Origin: Huiozyma naganishii CBS 8797
Taxonomy: Eukaryota > Ascomycota > Saccharomycetes > Saccharomycetales > Saccharomycetaceae
Assembly (NCBI RefSeq): GCF_000348985.1
Contig: NC_035922.1
Location: 1,129,604-1,193,603, forward strand
Length of the DNA stretch: 64,000 nucleotides
Direction: 5' to 3'
The position numbers were made by a program, and so were the translations under genes. Of this stretch, positions 56,937-64,000 are shown piece by piece (position 1 is the first letter of the stretch; each line of letters begins with the position of its first letter). The notes beneath the pieces are model-generated. The model was not told where the DNA came from. It worked only from the letters and a program-made list of their open reading frames with translations, and did no database searches.

Positions 56937-57947
56937 ATGGTGCATGGCGATGGTGGTGACGGCGGTAACAATGGGACTCTGGATGGCCCCCCTCAGCGCC
57001 TTGTCGAGTTGCTGCAGCGGGATATGCTCCGCATCGGAGGTCATTTGACGATGCAGGATTGCAAGGCAATGGTGTGGTGTGACCCCCATGGTGGGTGCAA
57101 ATCTGTGGGGACCACTGTGTTCCGTAGGGGACACACCGTGGTGGTGCGTGTTCAACAGCAACCGGACCTACCACAGCTAACACTCAAATTTGTCACGGCG
57201 CAGAATCACACTAGAAGAGTGCTCAATGAGGCTGCTGTGCTCTACGCGCTCCAATGGGACAAACCTTGTAGCCATGTGGTGCAGTTTCTTGGCGTCACGT
57301 ACCTTGGGCATGAACAGTACGCAGCAATAAGGAAAGACACACAGGTGCCAGCCGTAGTTCTTGCTCTGTACAATACAGATCTCGAACAACTCATACAGAG
57401 AACGCGTAGTGCGACGCTCCCGCAGTGCAGAGATCGATGGTGGACTCTGTACAGGCAGCTCTCAACAGCGCTTGCGCATGTTCACCGCGCGGGCGTCGTC
57501 CACGCGGATATCAAGACATCCAATATCCTCGTCGACACATCCACACCAACGCTAGCTTTCAAACTCGCGGACTTCACCGCATCGTTCTTTCTCGAAGGTG
57601 CGCACGAGGGTGGTGGCCCTGCATTGGAGACTACATTGGAGTACTCACCCCAGAGTGCGTCGTCCGGGGGGTCGCAGGGCCCCACGCAACGCGGGGACGT
57701 TTACTCCCTAGCGTTGTGTCTGCTTGCGTGCATCACGGGGAGAGAACCTTACAGTGAGTTGCTCATGGAGAAGTTCCACTCGTCTGCAGTCTCCGCAGCA
57801 TCGACACAGTGGCTCATTAACGCAATATCAAGAGACGACCCGATCGCATTGAACGTCCTTGAAAACACTCACCTGTACGACGAATGGGCCGCGGAACTCA
57901 CAGTCGTCAGATTGATGCTCAGAGGGAGGACGCTCCCATTGGACTGA
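56937..57947 (+). CDS. ISR1: Isr1-like protein kinase with unusual catalytic motifs
   Basis: 336 residues from ATG 56937 (MVHGDGGDGGNNGTLDGPPQ); S. cerevisiae Isr1 (YPR106W) is 443. The open frame continues a few codons upstream without an ATG. Kinase features: a probable Lys in 'LTLKFV', 'NEAAVL' helix C, catalytic 'VVHADIKTSNIL' with HAD in place of HRD, and 'KLADFTASF' with DFT in place of DFG. The APE position reads SPQ (TLEYSPQS), and 'GDVYSLALCLLACITGREPY' corresponds to subdomain IX. No classical glycine-rich loop is seen. Isr1 regulates Gfa1 and hexosamine/UDP-GlcNAc synthesis in S. cerevisiae. Confidence 0.88.
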   Translation: MVHGDGGDGGNNGTLDGPPQRLVELLQRDMLRIGGHLTMQDCKAMVWCDPHGGCKSVGTTVFRRGHTVVVRVQQQPDLPQLTLKFVTAQNHTRRVLNEAAVLYALQWDKPCSHVVQFLGVTYLGHEQYAAIRKDTQVPAVVLALYNTDLEQLIQRTRSATLPQCRDRWWTLYRQLSTALAHVHRAGVVHADIKTSNILVDTSTPTLAFKLADFTASFFLEGAHEGGGPALETTLEYSPQSASSGGSQGPTQRGDVYSLALCLLACITGREPYSELLMEKFHSSAVSAASTQWLINAISRDDPIALNVLENTHLYDEWAAELTVVRLMLRGRTLPLD

Positions 57948-58009
57948 CCCGTCCGCTCACGTTTTGTACTATTATTATAACTATACACTTCTTACACATC
58001 CAATATGCG

Positions 58010-58657
58010 TCACGCATCTATATCACCGTTGATGATGGCATTCAGACGCCTCTCCTTCTCTAAGTCCATCTTCCTCGTATTGATCTCGTAATCCTTCTTG
58101 ATTCCGACACGGTTCCGCACAGACACATCCGTCAGTGCATCATCCGGGAACGCAGGGTGCTCGTCACTACACTCCCTCCCAACGGGGCAAAACCCGTTCA
58201 AGTACCGCTGGCAGATCCCATTCTTCTTCACGTGCCGGTTCTTGCACTGCGCACCCTCGGAGCAGAACCCAAGGTCGTAGTACTCGCATCGCGGGATCCG
58301 CGACTGCGGGTCCACGTGCAGGTACTGACAATCCGGTGACTGCGTACAGTACCCGTTCTTCGCGAAATACACACACTCGGGCATCCGCCGTAGGTTGTAC
58401 TCATGCAAGTACTCACACTGGTCGTTCTTCTTGCACAGCCCGCGCAACCAGTGCTTGCACACTATCTTGTTGCTGAAGTTCGGCAGTATGTGCTTCATGG
58501 GACAGTTCGAGCCACGAGGGCACGACCGAACACCAGCACGCGCATCGTAGTCGGGACACACGGGGCGGTCAGGGTCCCTGCTGAACTGGTACTCCTGCCG
58601 CAGAAACGGTTCAAACTTCAACTGGTACCGGTCCGTGGGCGGGTGGATCACAGACAT
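58010..58657 (-). CDS. YTH1: CCCH zinc-finger polyadenylation factor Yth1
   Basis: 215 residues from ATG 58657 ([20 protein letters not shown]); yeast Yth1 is 208. Five CCCH fingers follow one another, the most typical being '[20 protein letters not shown]', '[20 protein letters not shown]' and '[19 protein letters not shown]'. It is the CPSF30 homolog within CPF and recognises the polyadenylation signal. An upstream ATG at 58681 is in frame, but the family start is at 58657. MPE1, another CPF subunit, is encoded in the same window. YPR107C position. Confidence 0.97.
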   Translation of the reverse strand: MSVIHPPTDRYQLKFEPFLRQEYQFSRDPDRPVCPDYDARAGVRSCPRGSNCPMKHILPNFSNKIVCKHWLRGLCKKNDQCEYLHEYNLRRMPECVYFAKNGYCTQSPDCQYLHVDPQSRIPRCEYYDLGFCSEGAQCKNRHVKKNGICQRYLNGFCPVGRECSDEHPAFPDDALTDVSVRNRVGIKKDYEINTRKMDLEKERRLNAIINGDIDA

Positions 58658-58825
58658 TATGGGTAACAGGCAACCAACCAAACTGTACTAAAAAAAACCA
58701 CACGAATGTCGTCCACCAGCGCCGCTGACTGTTGCAAACTCCACCACCTCCCTCTTCTTGCGTTTCGGTCACTATGTGAATCTCAAAGAGTTGAACTTAT
58801 TTTAAAAAGTTGATATTAGAAGGCT

Positions 58826-58834
58826 TTTGCCACA
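58826..58834 (-). promoter_or_regulatory. Rpn4/PACE-like element upstream of RPN7
   Basis: TTTGCCACA on the plus strand is the reverse complement of TGTGGCAAA, the same one-mismatch PACE variant found upstream of PRE2. About 55 bases before the RPN7 start. Confidence 0.6.
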
Positions 58835-58887
58835 GTGTAACACTACAAAAACACCACCACCACCACTGTAAACGGTACAAGCATACT

Positions 58888-60114
58888 ATGGCGTCCGACA
58901 ACGAGGATGAGATTGTTCAAGAACCCGTGGTTCAGATGGTCCCCAACTACGAGGTTTCAGACAGGGCGTTCCTGCTGAGTTTGCCCTCCATTGGGGAGCA
59001 AGAGAAACAGGAAGCTAGACAGTTTATACTGGAGACCATCGAGAAGGAGGAGATGGCTCCTTATTACAAACACCTTGCTGGGGAATTGGACCAGCTGCCC
59101 TACGATGACGCCCTGTACCAGCGGTTGAAGGCCACGAACGACCAGAAAATCAAGGAGCTGAGGGACAAGATCACAGAGTTGGAGTCCAACGACGAGGGCG
59201 CACTGGAACTGGCCAACGGATGGGCAGAGCTTGGGGCATACTACACGCAGATTGCTGATTTGAAAACGCACACAAGGTGCTCATGGGGGAGGGCTCTAAA
59301 ATGTGCCATCTCTCTCGGGGCCAAGATCGATGTACTGTTCATGGTGGTGAGACTCGGCTTCTTTTACGACAAACAGCACTTTGTCAAGGAGAAACTCGAA
59401 GAGATTGAGGCGCTTATCGAGAAGGGTGGGGACTGGGAGAGGAGAAACAGGTACAAGACGTACTTGGGTGTCCACTCCCTCGCCGTGAGAGACTTTAAGA
59501 AGACCGCAGAACTGCTCGTGGACTCCCTAGCGACATTCACCTCCGTTGAGCTGACCTCTTACGAGAACATTGCAACGTATGCAAACGTCGCTGGTCTGTT
59601 CGCTCTGGAGAGAACAGACTTGAAAAGAAAGGTCATCGACTCGCCGGAAATGCTGTCCATCATGACCTCCACACCGGCGTTGCAATCCATCTCATCGCTG
59701 ACCATTGCCCTGTACACGTCGGACTACGCGAGCTTCTTCCCCTTCCTGCTGGAAACGTACGACAAAGTGCTCATCCCTTGTAAGTACCTGAACAAGCACT
59801 CCGATTTCTTCATTAGGGAGATGAGGAGGAAAGTTTACGCCCAATTGCTAGAGTCGTACAAGACTCTTTCGCTGAAGTACATGGCTACTGCATTTGGCGT
59901 CTCGGTCGAGTTTTTGGATAACGATCTCGGGAAATTCATCCCAAACAAAAAACTCAACTGCGTGATCGATAGGGTCAACGGGATCGTTGAGACAAACAGA
60001 CCAGACAACAAAAACGCCCAGTACCAATTGCTCGTGAAACAAGGTGACGGTCTGCTGACCAAATTACAAAAGTACAGCACGGCGGTCAAATTGACAGGTT
60101 CTGATCGGGTGTAA
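58888..60114 (+). CDS. RPN7: 26S proteasome lid subunit Rpn7
   Basis: 408 residues from ATG 58888 (MASDNEDEIVQEPVVQMVPN); S. cerevisiae Rpn7 is 429. The helical repeat region (about 50-230) includes 'ELGAYYTQIADLKTHTRCSW', and a PCI domain (about 240-375) ends with the long C-terminal helix that joins the lid helical bundle. The frame upstream to 58810 is open but has no ATG. Position fits YPR108W. The gene shares a promoter motif with PRE2. Confidence 0.97.
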   Translation: MASDNEDEIVQEPVVQMVPNYEVSDRAFLLSLPSIGEQEKQEARQFILETIEKEEMAPYYKHLAGELDQLPYDDALYQRLKATNDQKIKELRDKITELESNDEGALELANGWAELGAYYTQIADLKTHTRCSWGRALKCAISLGAKIDVLFMVVRLGFFYDKQHFVKEKLEEIEALIEKGGDWERRNRYKTYLGVHSLAVRDFKKTAELLVDSLATFTSVELTSYENIATYANVAGLFALERTDLKRKVIDSPEMLSIMTSTPALQSISSLTIALYTSDYASFFPFLLETYDKVLIPCKYLNKHSDFFIREMRRKVYAQLLESYKTLSLKYMATAFGVSVEFLDNDLGKFIPNKKLNCVIDRVNGIVETNRPDNKNAQYQLLVKQGDGLLTKLQKYSTAVKLTGSDRV

Positions 60115-61904
60115 CATTCGAAGTGTGACTCGCTCGTTACAAAAATAGGGGAACTATGTCATAAACTGTATACGATGAATAACTATTTTACGTTCATGTA
60201 CGTTTCAAATACATGGTATGAGACTGTATTTTGTTGCAGATTGGAAATCCGGCTTTCGTACAATGTTACATCGCTTATCGTCATATAAAAGGTGAAAACA
60301 GTTCATCGACAGTTTATGTAACTCTCCTATATAATGCGCATACGGGGGAGGAGCTTCCGGCGTTCGGCAGTGACCCTCTGCTGGGAGACCCTGTCACACC
60401 TCAAACATGCGTAGTGCATCATCATTCTTAGCTTCCAGCATATTTCTGTAATTGCACATGTTCTGTCCAATTCAATTTTTATTTATTGCGGAAGAGAATA
60501 TTTAAAAAAATGTTATTATTTCGAAGGTTTCCCTGTGTTATTTAAACCGTAGACTTATATATTAAATATAACTAAAACTGAAGTGAATTGAATCATCTAC
60601 TCTACTATAATAGCCACGGCGACAAAGACTCTATTCAACACATAAACATCTAGCCAGCTCTATCAGTTGAAGAAAAACAATTTCTTAACCCAAATTGCAA
60701 GGACACTCTTGTTTCAATACTTTGTTAGATTTTAAACTGAAAAGAAAGCGGCTCCATATGTATTTAAACAATTTACTCTGATGACCAATTGGGCCAACTA
60801 ATAACAGAAATAGCAGAATGTATTTTACCTTCAAGTGTGACCTTTTTCCAAATGAGAGCGTATAAACTGTCCGTAGAAAGTACGAAATTAATGTTTTTAC
60901 ACCGCCCACATAAACTCTTTTATTCAATGACTGAGAAGTAATTTTGAAGAAAAGACGAATGATTACAGTACGTGGCCTTAATAAGCTTTTGCTAAAAAGT
61001 TTCTATTGAGGTCATTGAAGTATCACTTCTGGAATCCCATTTTTGTGAAGATATAGAACACCGAATAATTTGGAAACTAAACCCGTACATTGAACAGGTA
61101 AAGAGTCACAGAACTTGCGATAATTCCTTAAAGGGTTTTTATATAGTTAATATAGTTTTTGGAGACTGTTATAATTCTGATCGAAGCTCTCGAAGGATCT
61201 TAGCTTGTTGTTGGTTGTTCCTCTGGACCAAGACATCTCAGGATGTAGTTGTTTAACCTGTATTATAGGAATTCTTGCCCTGACCGTAGTGAGAAAGAAA
61301 CCTCTAAATAAAATACAAAATTAAATATTAATCTTGCTAAAATTCTTCGAGAGAAACGAGCTATATCGTGTGCTTTTATATGGTTAATTCTGAGATGAAT
61401 AAACCACTTCGTCCACGATGTAAAACTTTTCCTATTCGGCTATTCCTGACCAAAGAGGAAATGTTTTGGCTTGTGTTAGCTTTCATTTTACGCGTTACTA
61501 CCGAATCTGGGTAAAAACGCGTGAATGACAGCTGGCGAGACCACTACCTCAATTGTAGCGTCTCTAATTTTACTTCTTACCGCATTTCTGTATTCATCTG
61601 CGGAATTCCAACAAATTCAAAACCCAGGAAGTCATATTAGCACTTAATATGATGACTGGATCTTAGCGCCATTTGACAGCCGTAGTATTTCGTCAAACAG
61701 TTGATCGCAAAATTTCTTCCATCTTGGGTCATGAAGGAAACTCCATTACCGAGTTATTTATAAAACCTTAAATACGATAGGTCACCGTACCAACTATTTA
61801 GTAGAGCTCCCAACCAATCTTCTTATCAAGCGTTTAATTGCACTTTCCTGACGCTACCAGGGTTTTTTTGTTTACTTAGAGGAGCCTTGAGCTTGAGCCT
61901 CTGT

Positions 61905-61931
61905 AATATGTTGGAATTTTTCCAACATATT
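61905..61931. repeat. Perfect 12-bp inverted repeat with LTR-like ends upstream of tRNA-Thr
   Basis: AATATGTTGGAA-TTT-TTCCAACATATT. The arms contain TGTTGGAA and TTCCAACA, the terminal dinucleotide pattern of Ty LTRs, about 120 bases upstream of the tRNA-Thr gene. It could also be a simple hairpin. Confidence 0.6.
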
Positions 61932-62050
61932 TTAACCATATTCTATATTCTGTCTTTATTAGTTATTGTCAAGCTGCTCAATTCTCATATAAAACTTAAA
62001 AATAATATTGTTATTTTTTACAGCAAAAAATACTTTTTTGAAATTTTAAA

Positions 62051-62122
62051 GCCTCTTTAGCTTAGTGGTAGAGCGTTGCACTTGTAATGCAAAGGTCGCT
62101 AGTTCAATTCTGGCAAGTGGCA
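62051..62122 (+). tRNA. tT(UGU): tRNA-Thr(UGU)
   Basis: 72 nt, GCCTCTTTAGCTTAGTGGTA to GGCAAGTGGCA, without an intron. Acceptor stem GCCTCTT/AAGTGGC with the T4-T69 mismatch also present in the S. cerevisiae gene, anticodon loop CTTGTAA (anticodon TGT), T arm CTAG-type stem with TTCAATT loop. Only two or three differences from my recollection of S. cerevisiae tT(UGU). Confidence 0.96.
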
Positions 62123-62235
62123 TATTTTTGGAGCCATTTTGGCAAATTATATATTTTTGGAGCCCGAACAAGTTGCAAAACTCGGCTCTTCTGACGCCTG
62201 CATCCCGGTAACTAGAGGTGCAGGCGGCCCCAATA

Positions 62236-63102
62236 ATGACCACACTAAACAGGATAGATGAGAATTCATCAAAAAGGAGAGTGTACATGCTTCGAAAAAG
62301 CTACTTCCAGAAGAACTTAGTTCAGATGATTAGTGTGTTAGGTTTTATTCTCATAGTCTTGCCCCATATTAAGTACGGTACCTCGTTACTGGTGGTTTTC
62401 ATACGGTATAGCATACAAGTCCTCTTGACGAAACCATTCCCAGATGATGAGCAACTTCTGCTGATGGCTCGTCGTATACAATGGAGGACCAATCATGGGA
62501 GACACGGGGAAAACGCGAATACTGGAGAAAGTACCGATGATCAATTGAGTTGGATACCCGGTGCTTTCCAATCTACCTCAACCAATGTGGCTACTGTTAC
62601 CGAAGCTATGGAGCAACAAACTGTAATTGCCAGTAAGAAGTCTATTCGGACGGTACTATTCCACTCGTCCTTGACCCTTAATATCATATTTTTGGTCTGG
62701 GCACTGTTCCATCCAACCGATTTTGCCGGTAAACTAGACGGCAAGATACCAACAGAAAGGGGTTTCAATAATGCAGCATCTCCATTTTACAGTCAACGAG
62801 GTTTGCTCGAAGGTGAGTTCAGGGGCTCGTTTCTATTGCATCTAATCGGGAACCCTCTACCGACAAACAACATAACGAGCAATCTTGGAATTCTCTTCTA
62901 CAACTTGCTCATACTAATGGCACAATTCACTTTATTCACATTAACATGCATAAATTTCAGCGGCATTGACTACAAGGAACCTTTTGATGATCGATCTCTG
63001 GTAAGTGATGGCTATGACGGAACTGTCTTTGTTATCGGAATAGATCATACAAACGCCATCAACATTATGCTGCGCCCCAGAAACGAAATTGAGGACCGTT
63101 GA
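62236..63102 (+). CDS. GLD1: Multi-span membrane protein Gld1, ortholog of YPR109W
   Basis: 288 residues from ATG 62236 (MTTLNRIDENSSKRRVYMLR); S. cerevisiae YPR109W is 294. Hydrophobic segments are at about residues 27-58 (ISVLGFILIVLPHIKYGTSL), 140-158 (LTLNIIFLVWALFH) and 220-243 (ILFYNLLILMAQFTLFTLTC), with a hydrophilic loop between the first two. In S. cerevisiae the protein directs the Dsc ubiquitin ligase complex to the Golgi. It lies only 113 bases after the tRNA-Thr gene and is convergent with RPC40. Confidence 0.88.
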   Translation: MTTLNRIDENSSKRRVYMLRKSYFQKNLVQMISVLGFILIVLPHIKYGTSLLVVFIRYSIQVLLTKPFPDDEQLLLMARRIQWRTNHGRHGENANTGESTDDQLSWIPGAFQSTSTNVATVTEAMEQQTVIASKKSIRTVLFHSSLTLNIIFLVWALFHPTDFAGKLDGKIPTERGFNNAASPFYSQRGLLEGEFRGSFLLHLIGNPLPTNNITSNLGILFYNLLILMAQFTLFTLTCINFSGIDYKEPFDDRSLVSDGYDGTVFVIGIDHTNAINIMLRPRNEIEDR

Positions 63103-63263
63103 AGTAAAACTTTGGCTGATCTCACTAATAAAATTCATCCAAGGAATCTGATCATACATAGGTAAATATACAAATATGATTACCTGCGGCCCACCGTACT
63201 AAAGACCTTATGGCCGAAGGCAAATATAATATTAATGCATTTGAAACTCTCCTCCACCTTCTA

Positions 63264-64000
63264 TCATTGGCTGATTGGACAGTTCTTCAAATACTCCGCC
63301 TTGTTCTTCAAGATTCTAACAGACTTGAAAAAAATTTCCTCGGGAGTCATGGCACCCGTGCTTTCGACATTGAAAATAAAGTGATCCCTCACTCTGCCCA
63401 ATTTGACCTTATCTTTGAACTCCTCGTATCTCAGGACTTCTCTAGAGACTGTGTCTTTTCTGGCGTTCTCTACAACTGCCTTCCCCTCAGAATCAATGCC
63501 GATTACCCCTTGTGGGAAACATGCTTGAAATCTTTTGGCTGACTCGCCTGTTATTGGTTCCAGAATATTGATATGAGGTAGTAGTCTATACGAGGCGGTA
63601 GCAACTGGGGAGAACTTTGCGTGGTCGCTACCAATACCGAGGATACAATGCACTCTCAAAGATATTTCCTGGTTTGGTCTTAATTTGGCCAATAGGATAT
63701 CTGGATCAGAGGGTACGACAGGGCAGTCTGCAAAAGTTTCTAACTGTTTCCCCTGTGGTTCAAACCTCAGGTCACGGGCGTACACACTGGAGTTTTTGTA
63801 AAGAATTTTTGGATCGGTGCAGTCCTTTGGAGCATTTAGGTTCCGGGTGCACTTAACGTTTAGCGTCAAAACAACAGTGTTCTCATCCGTGAATTTCTCC
63901 TCCTCCGACAAGCTTTGATCAATCCATGTCAACATATCAGGATCAACCTTCAATGGGATCATACCGATTCTGTGTGCTAGGACCTCATCCTGAATAACGG
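63264..64000 (-). CDS. RPC40: RNA polymerase I and III subunit AC40, N-terminus cut by window edge
   Basis: The frame is open from the right edge to the stop at 63264, about 245 codons. The upstream residues VIQDEVLAHRIGMIPLKVDP carry the conserved alpha-subunit-like motif, so the Met at 63962 is internal and the gene is partial at its 5' end. The Cys-rich pattern and 'ILEPITGESAKRFQACFPQG' match Rpc40 (335 aa in S. cerevisiae). AC40 pairs with AC19 as the assembly platform of RNA polymerases I and III. YPR110C position. Confidence 0.95.
   Translation of the reverse strand, partial: VIQDEVLAHRIGMIPLKVDPDMLTWIDQSLSEEEKFTDENTVVLTLNVKCTRNLNAPKDCTDPKILYKNSSVYARDLRFEPQGKQLETFADCPVVPSDPDILLAKLRPNQEISLRVHCILGIGSDHAKFSPVATASYRLLPHINILEPITGESAKRFQACFPQGVIGIDSEGKAVVENARKDTVSREVLRYEEFKDKVKLGRVRDHFIFNVESTGAMTPEEIFFKSVRILKNKAEYLKNCPISQ

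Larger units (their letters stand above)
60115..62235. other. 2.1 kb AT-rich intergenic region with one tRNA gene
   Basis: No protein gene is supported apart from the tRNA at 62051-62122. A short GC-richer island at about 60338-60415 stands out from its surroundings. TGTTGG (61209-61214) and CCAACA (61608-61613), and the hairpin at 61905-61931, resemble Ty LTR ends, but no target-site duplication was found. A copy of TGCGGAATT occurs at 61599. Confidence 0.5.

Noticed and set aside
60231..60431. 66-codon frame with a GC-rich end in the RPN7-GLD1 spacer
   Set aside because: No ATG at its start, no family similarity, too short to support.
61040..61120. Possible centromere CDEIII core (CCGAATAATTTGG)
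   Set aside because: Does not match the CDEIII consensus and no adjacent CDEI and AT-rich CDEII arrangement was found.

Overview
This window is yeast nuclear DNA from a member of the Saccharomycetaceae, close enough to Saccharomyces cerevisiae that almost every gene can be named from its protein sequence. Genes are mostly uninterrupted and closely spaced, and tRNA-Pro(UGG) carries a short intron. A box C/D snoRNA cluster matching snR41-snR70-snR51 lies between NVJ2 and ASR1, where I recall it in S. cerevisiae. The species cannot be fixed from the sequence. The gene order looks post-whole-genome-duplication but not Saccharomyces. S. cerevisiae YPR-order genes are interleaved with genes that S. 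cerevisiae keeps on sister chromosomes (SHE3, TOM20, PIL1), while SUA7, SRP54 and GRS2 are absent. That is the pattern left by reciprocal loss of duplicates.

Layout. 1-9.9 kb is a YKL-like block: ANR2-like (cut by the left edge), BLI1, TGL2, FBA1, MPE1, TOA2, TMA19, OAR1, MDM35, ASK1. At about 9.9 kb the order switches to a long YPR-like block that runs to the right edge. Its first part is NOT5, LTP1, TKL1, OPY2, a YPR078C-like gene, MRL1, TEF1, DIB1, a 2.6 kb AT-rich gap with tRNA-Pro, MDM36 and YPR084W. The middle is ASA1, SHE3, YPR089W, NVJ2, the snoRNA cluster, ASR1-like, RDS3, SYT1, LEC1 (YPR097W), TOM20, YPR098C, MRPL51 and SNT309. The last part is RPL11, PRE2, FHL1, COG4, PIL1, ISR1, YTH1, RPN7, a 2.1 kb gap with tRNA-Thr, GLD1 (YPR109W) and RPC40 (cut by the right edge).

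The genes are largely housekeeping: glycolysis and the pentose phosphate pathway (FBA1, TKL1), translation (TEF1, RPL11, MRPL51, TMA19), transcription and mRNA processing (TOA2, MPE1, YTH1, NOT5, RPC40, FHL1), splicing (DIB1, RDS3, SNT309), the proteasome (PRE2, RPN7), trafficking and membrane contact (COG4, SYT1, NVJ2, BLI1, LEC1) and mitochondria (TOM20, MDM35, MDM36, OAR1). Regulatory sequence supports some shared control. PRE2 and RPN7 carry the same Rpn4/PACE-like nonamer. TEF1 and the snoRNA cluster share an identical 19-mer containing an RRPE-like core. The snoRNA cluster has a Tbf1-type site.

Cautions and highlights. BLI1, TMA19 and LEC1 carry apparent frameshifts. In TMA19 two shifts compensate each other around a conserved segment, which points to small indel errors in the assembly rather than gene death. 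The most unusual non-coding region is the 1.3 kb between PIL1 and ISR1. It holds nested imperfect inverted repeats built from about ten TGCGGAATT-like modules and five CACGTG sites, followed by four TTAGGG sites. A degenerate minisatellite lies between TMA19 and OAR1.
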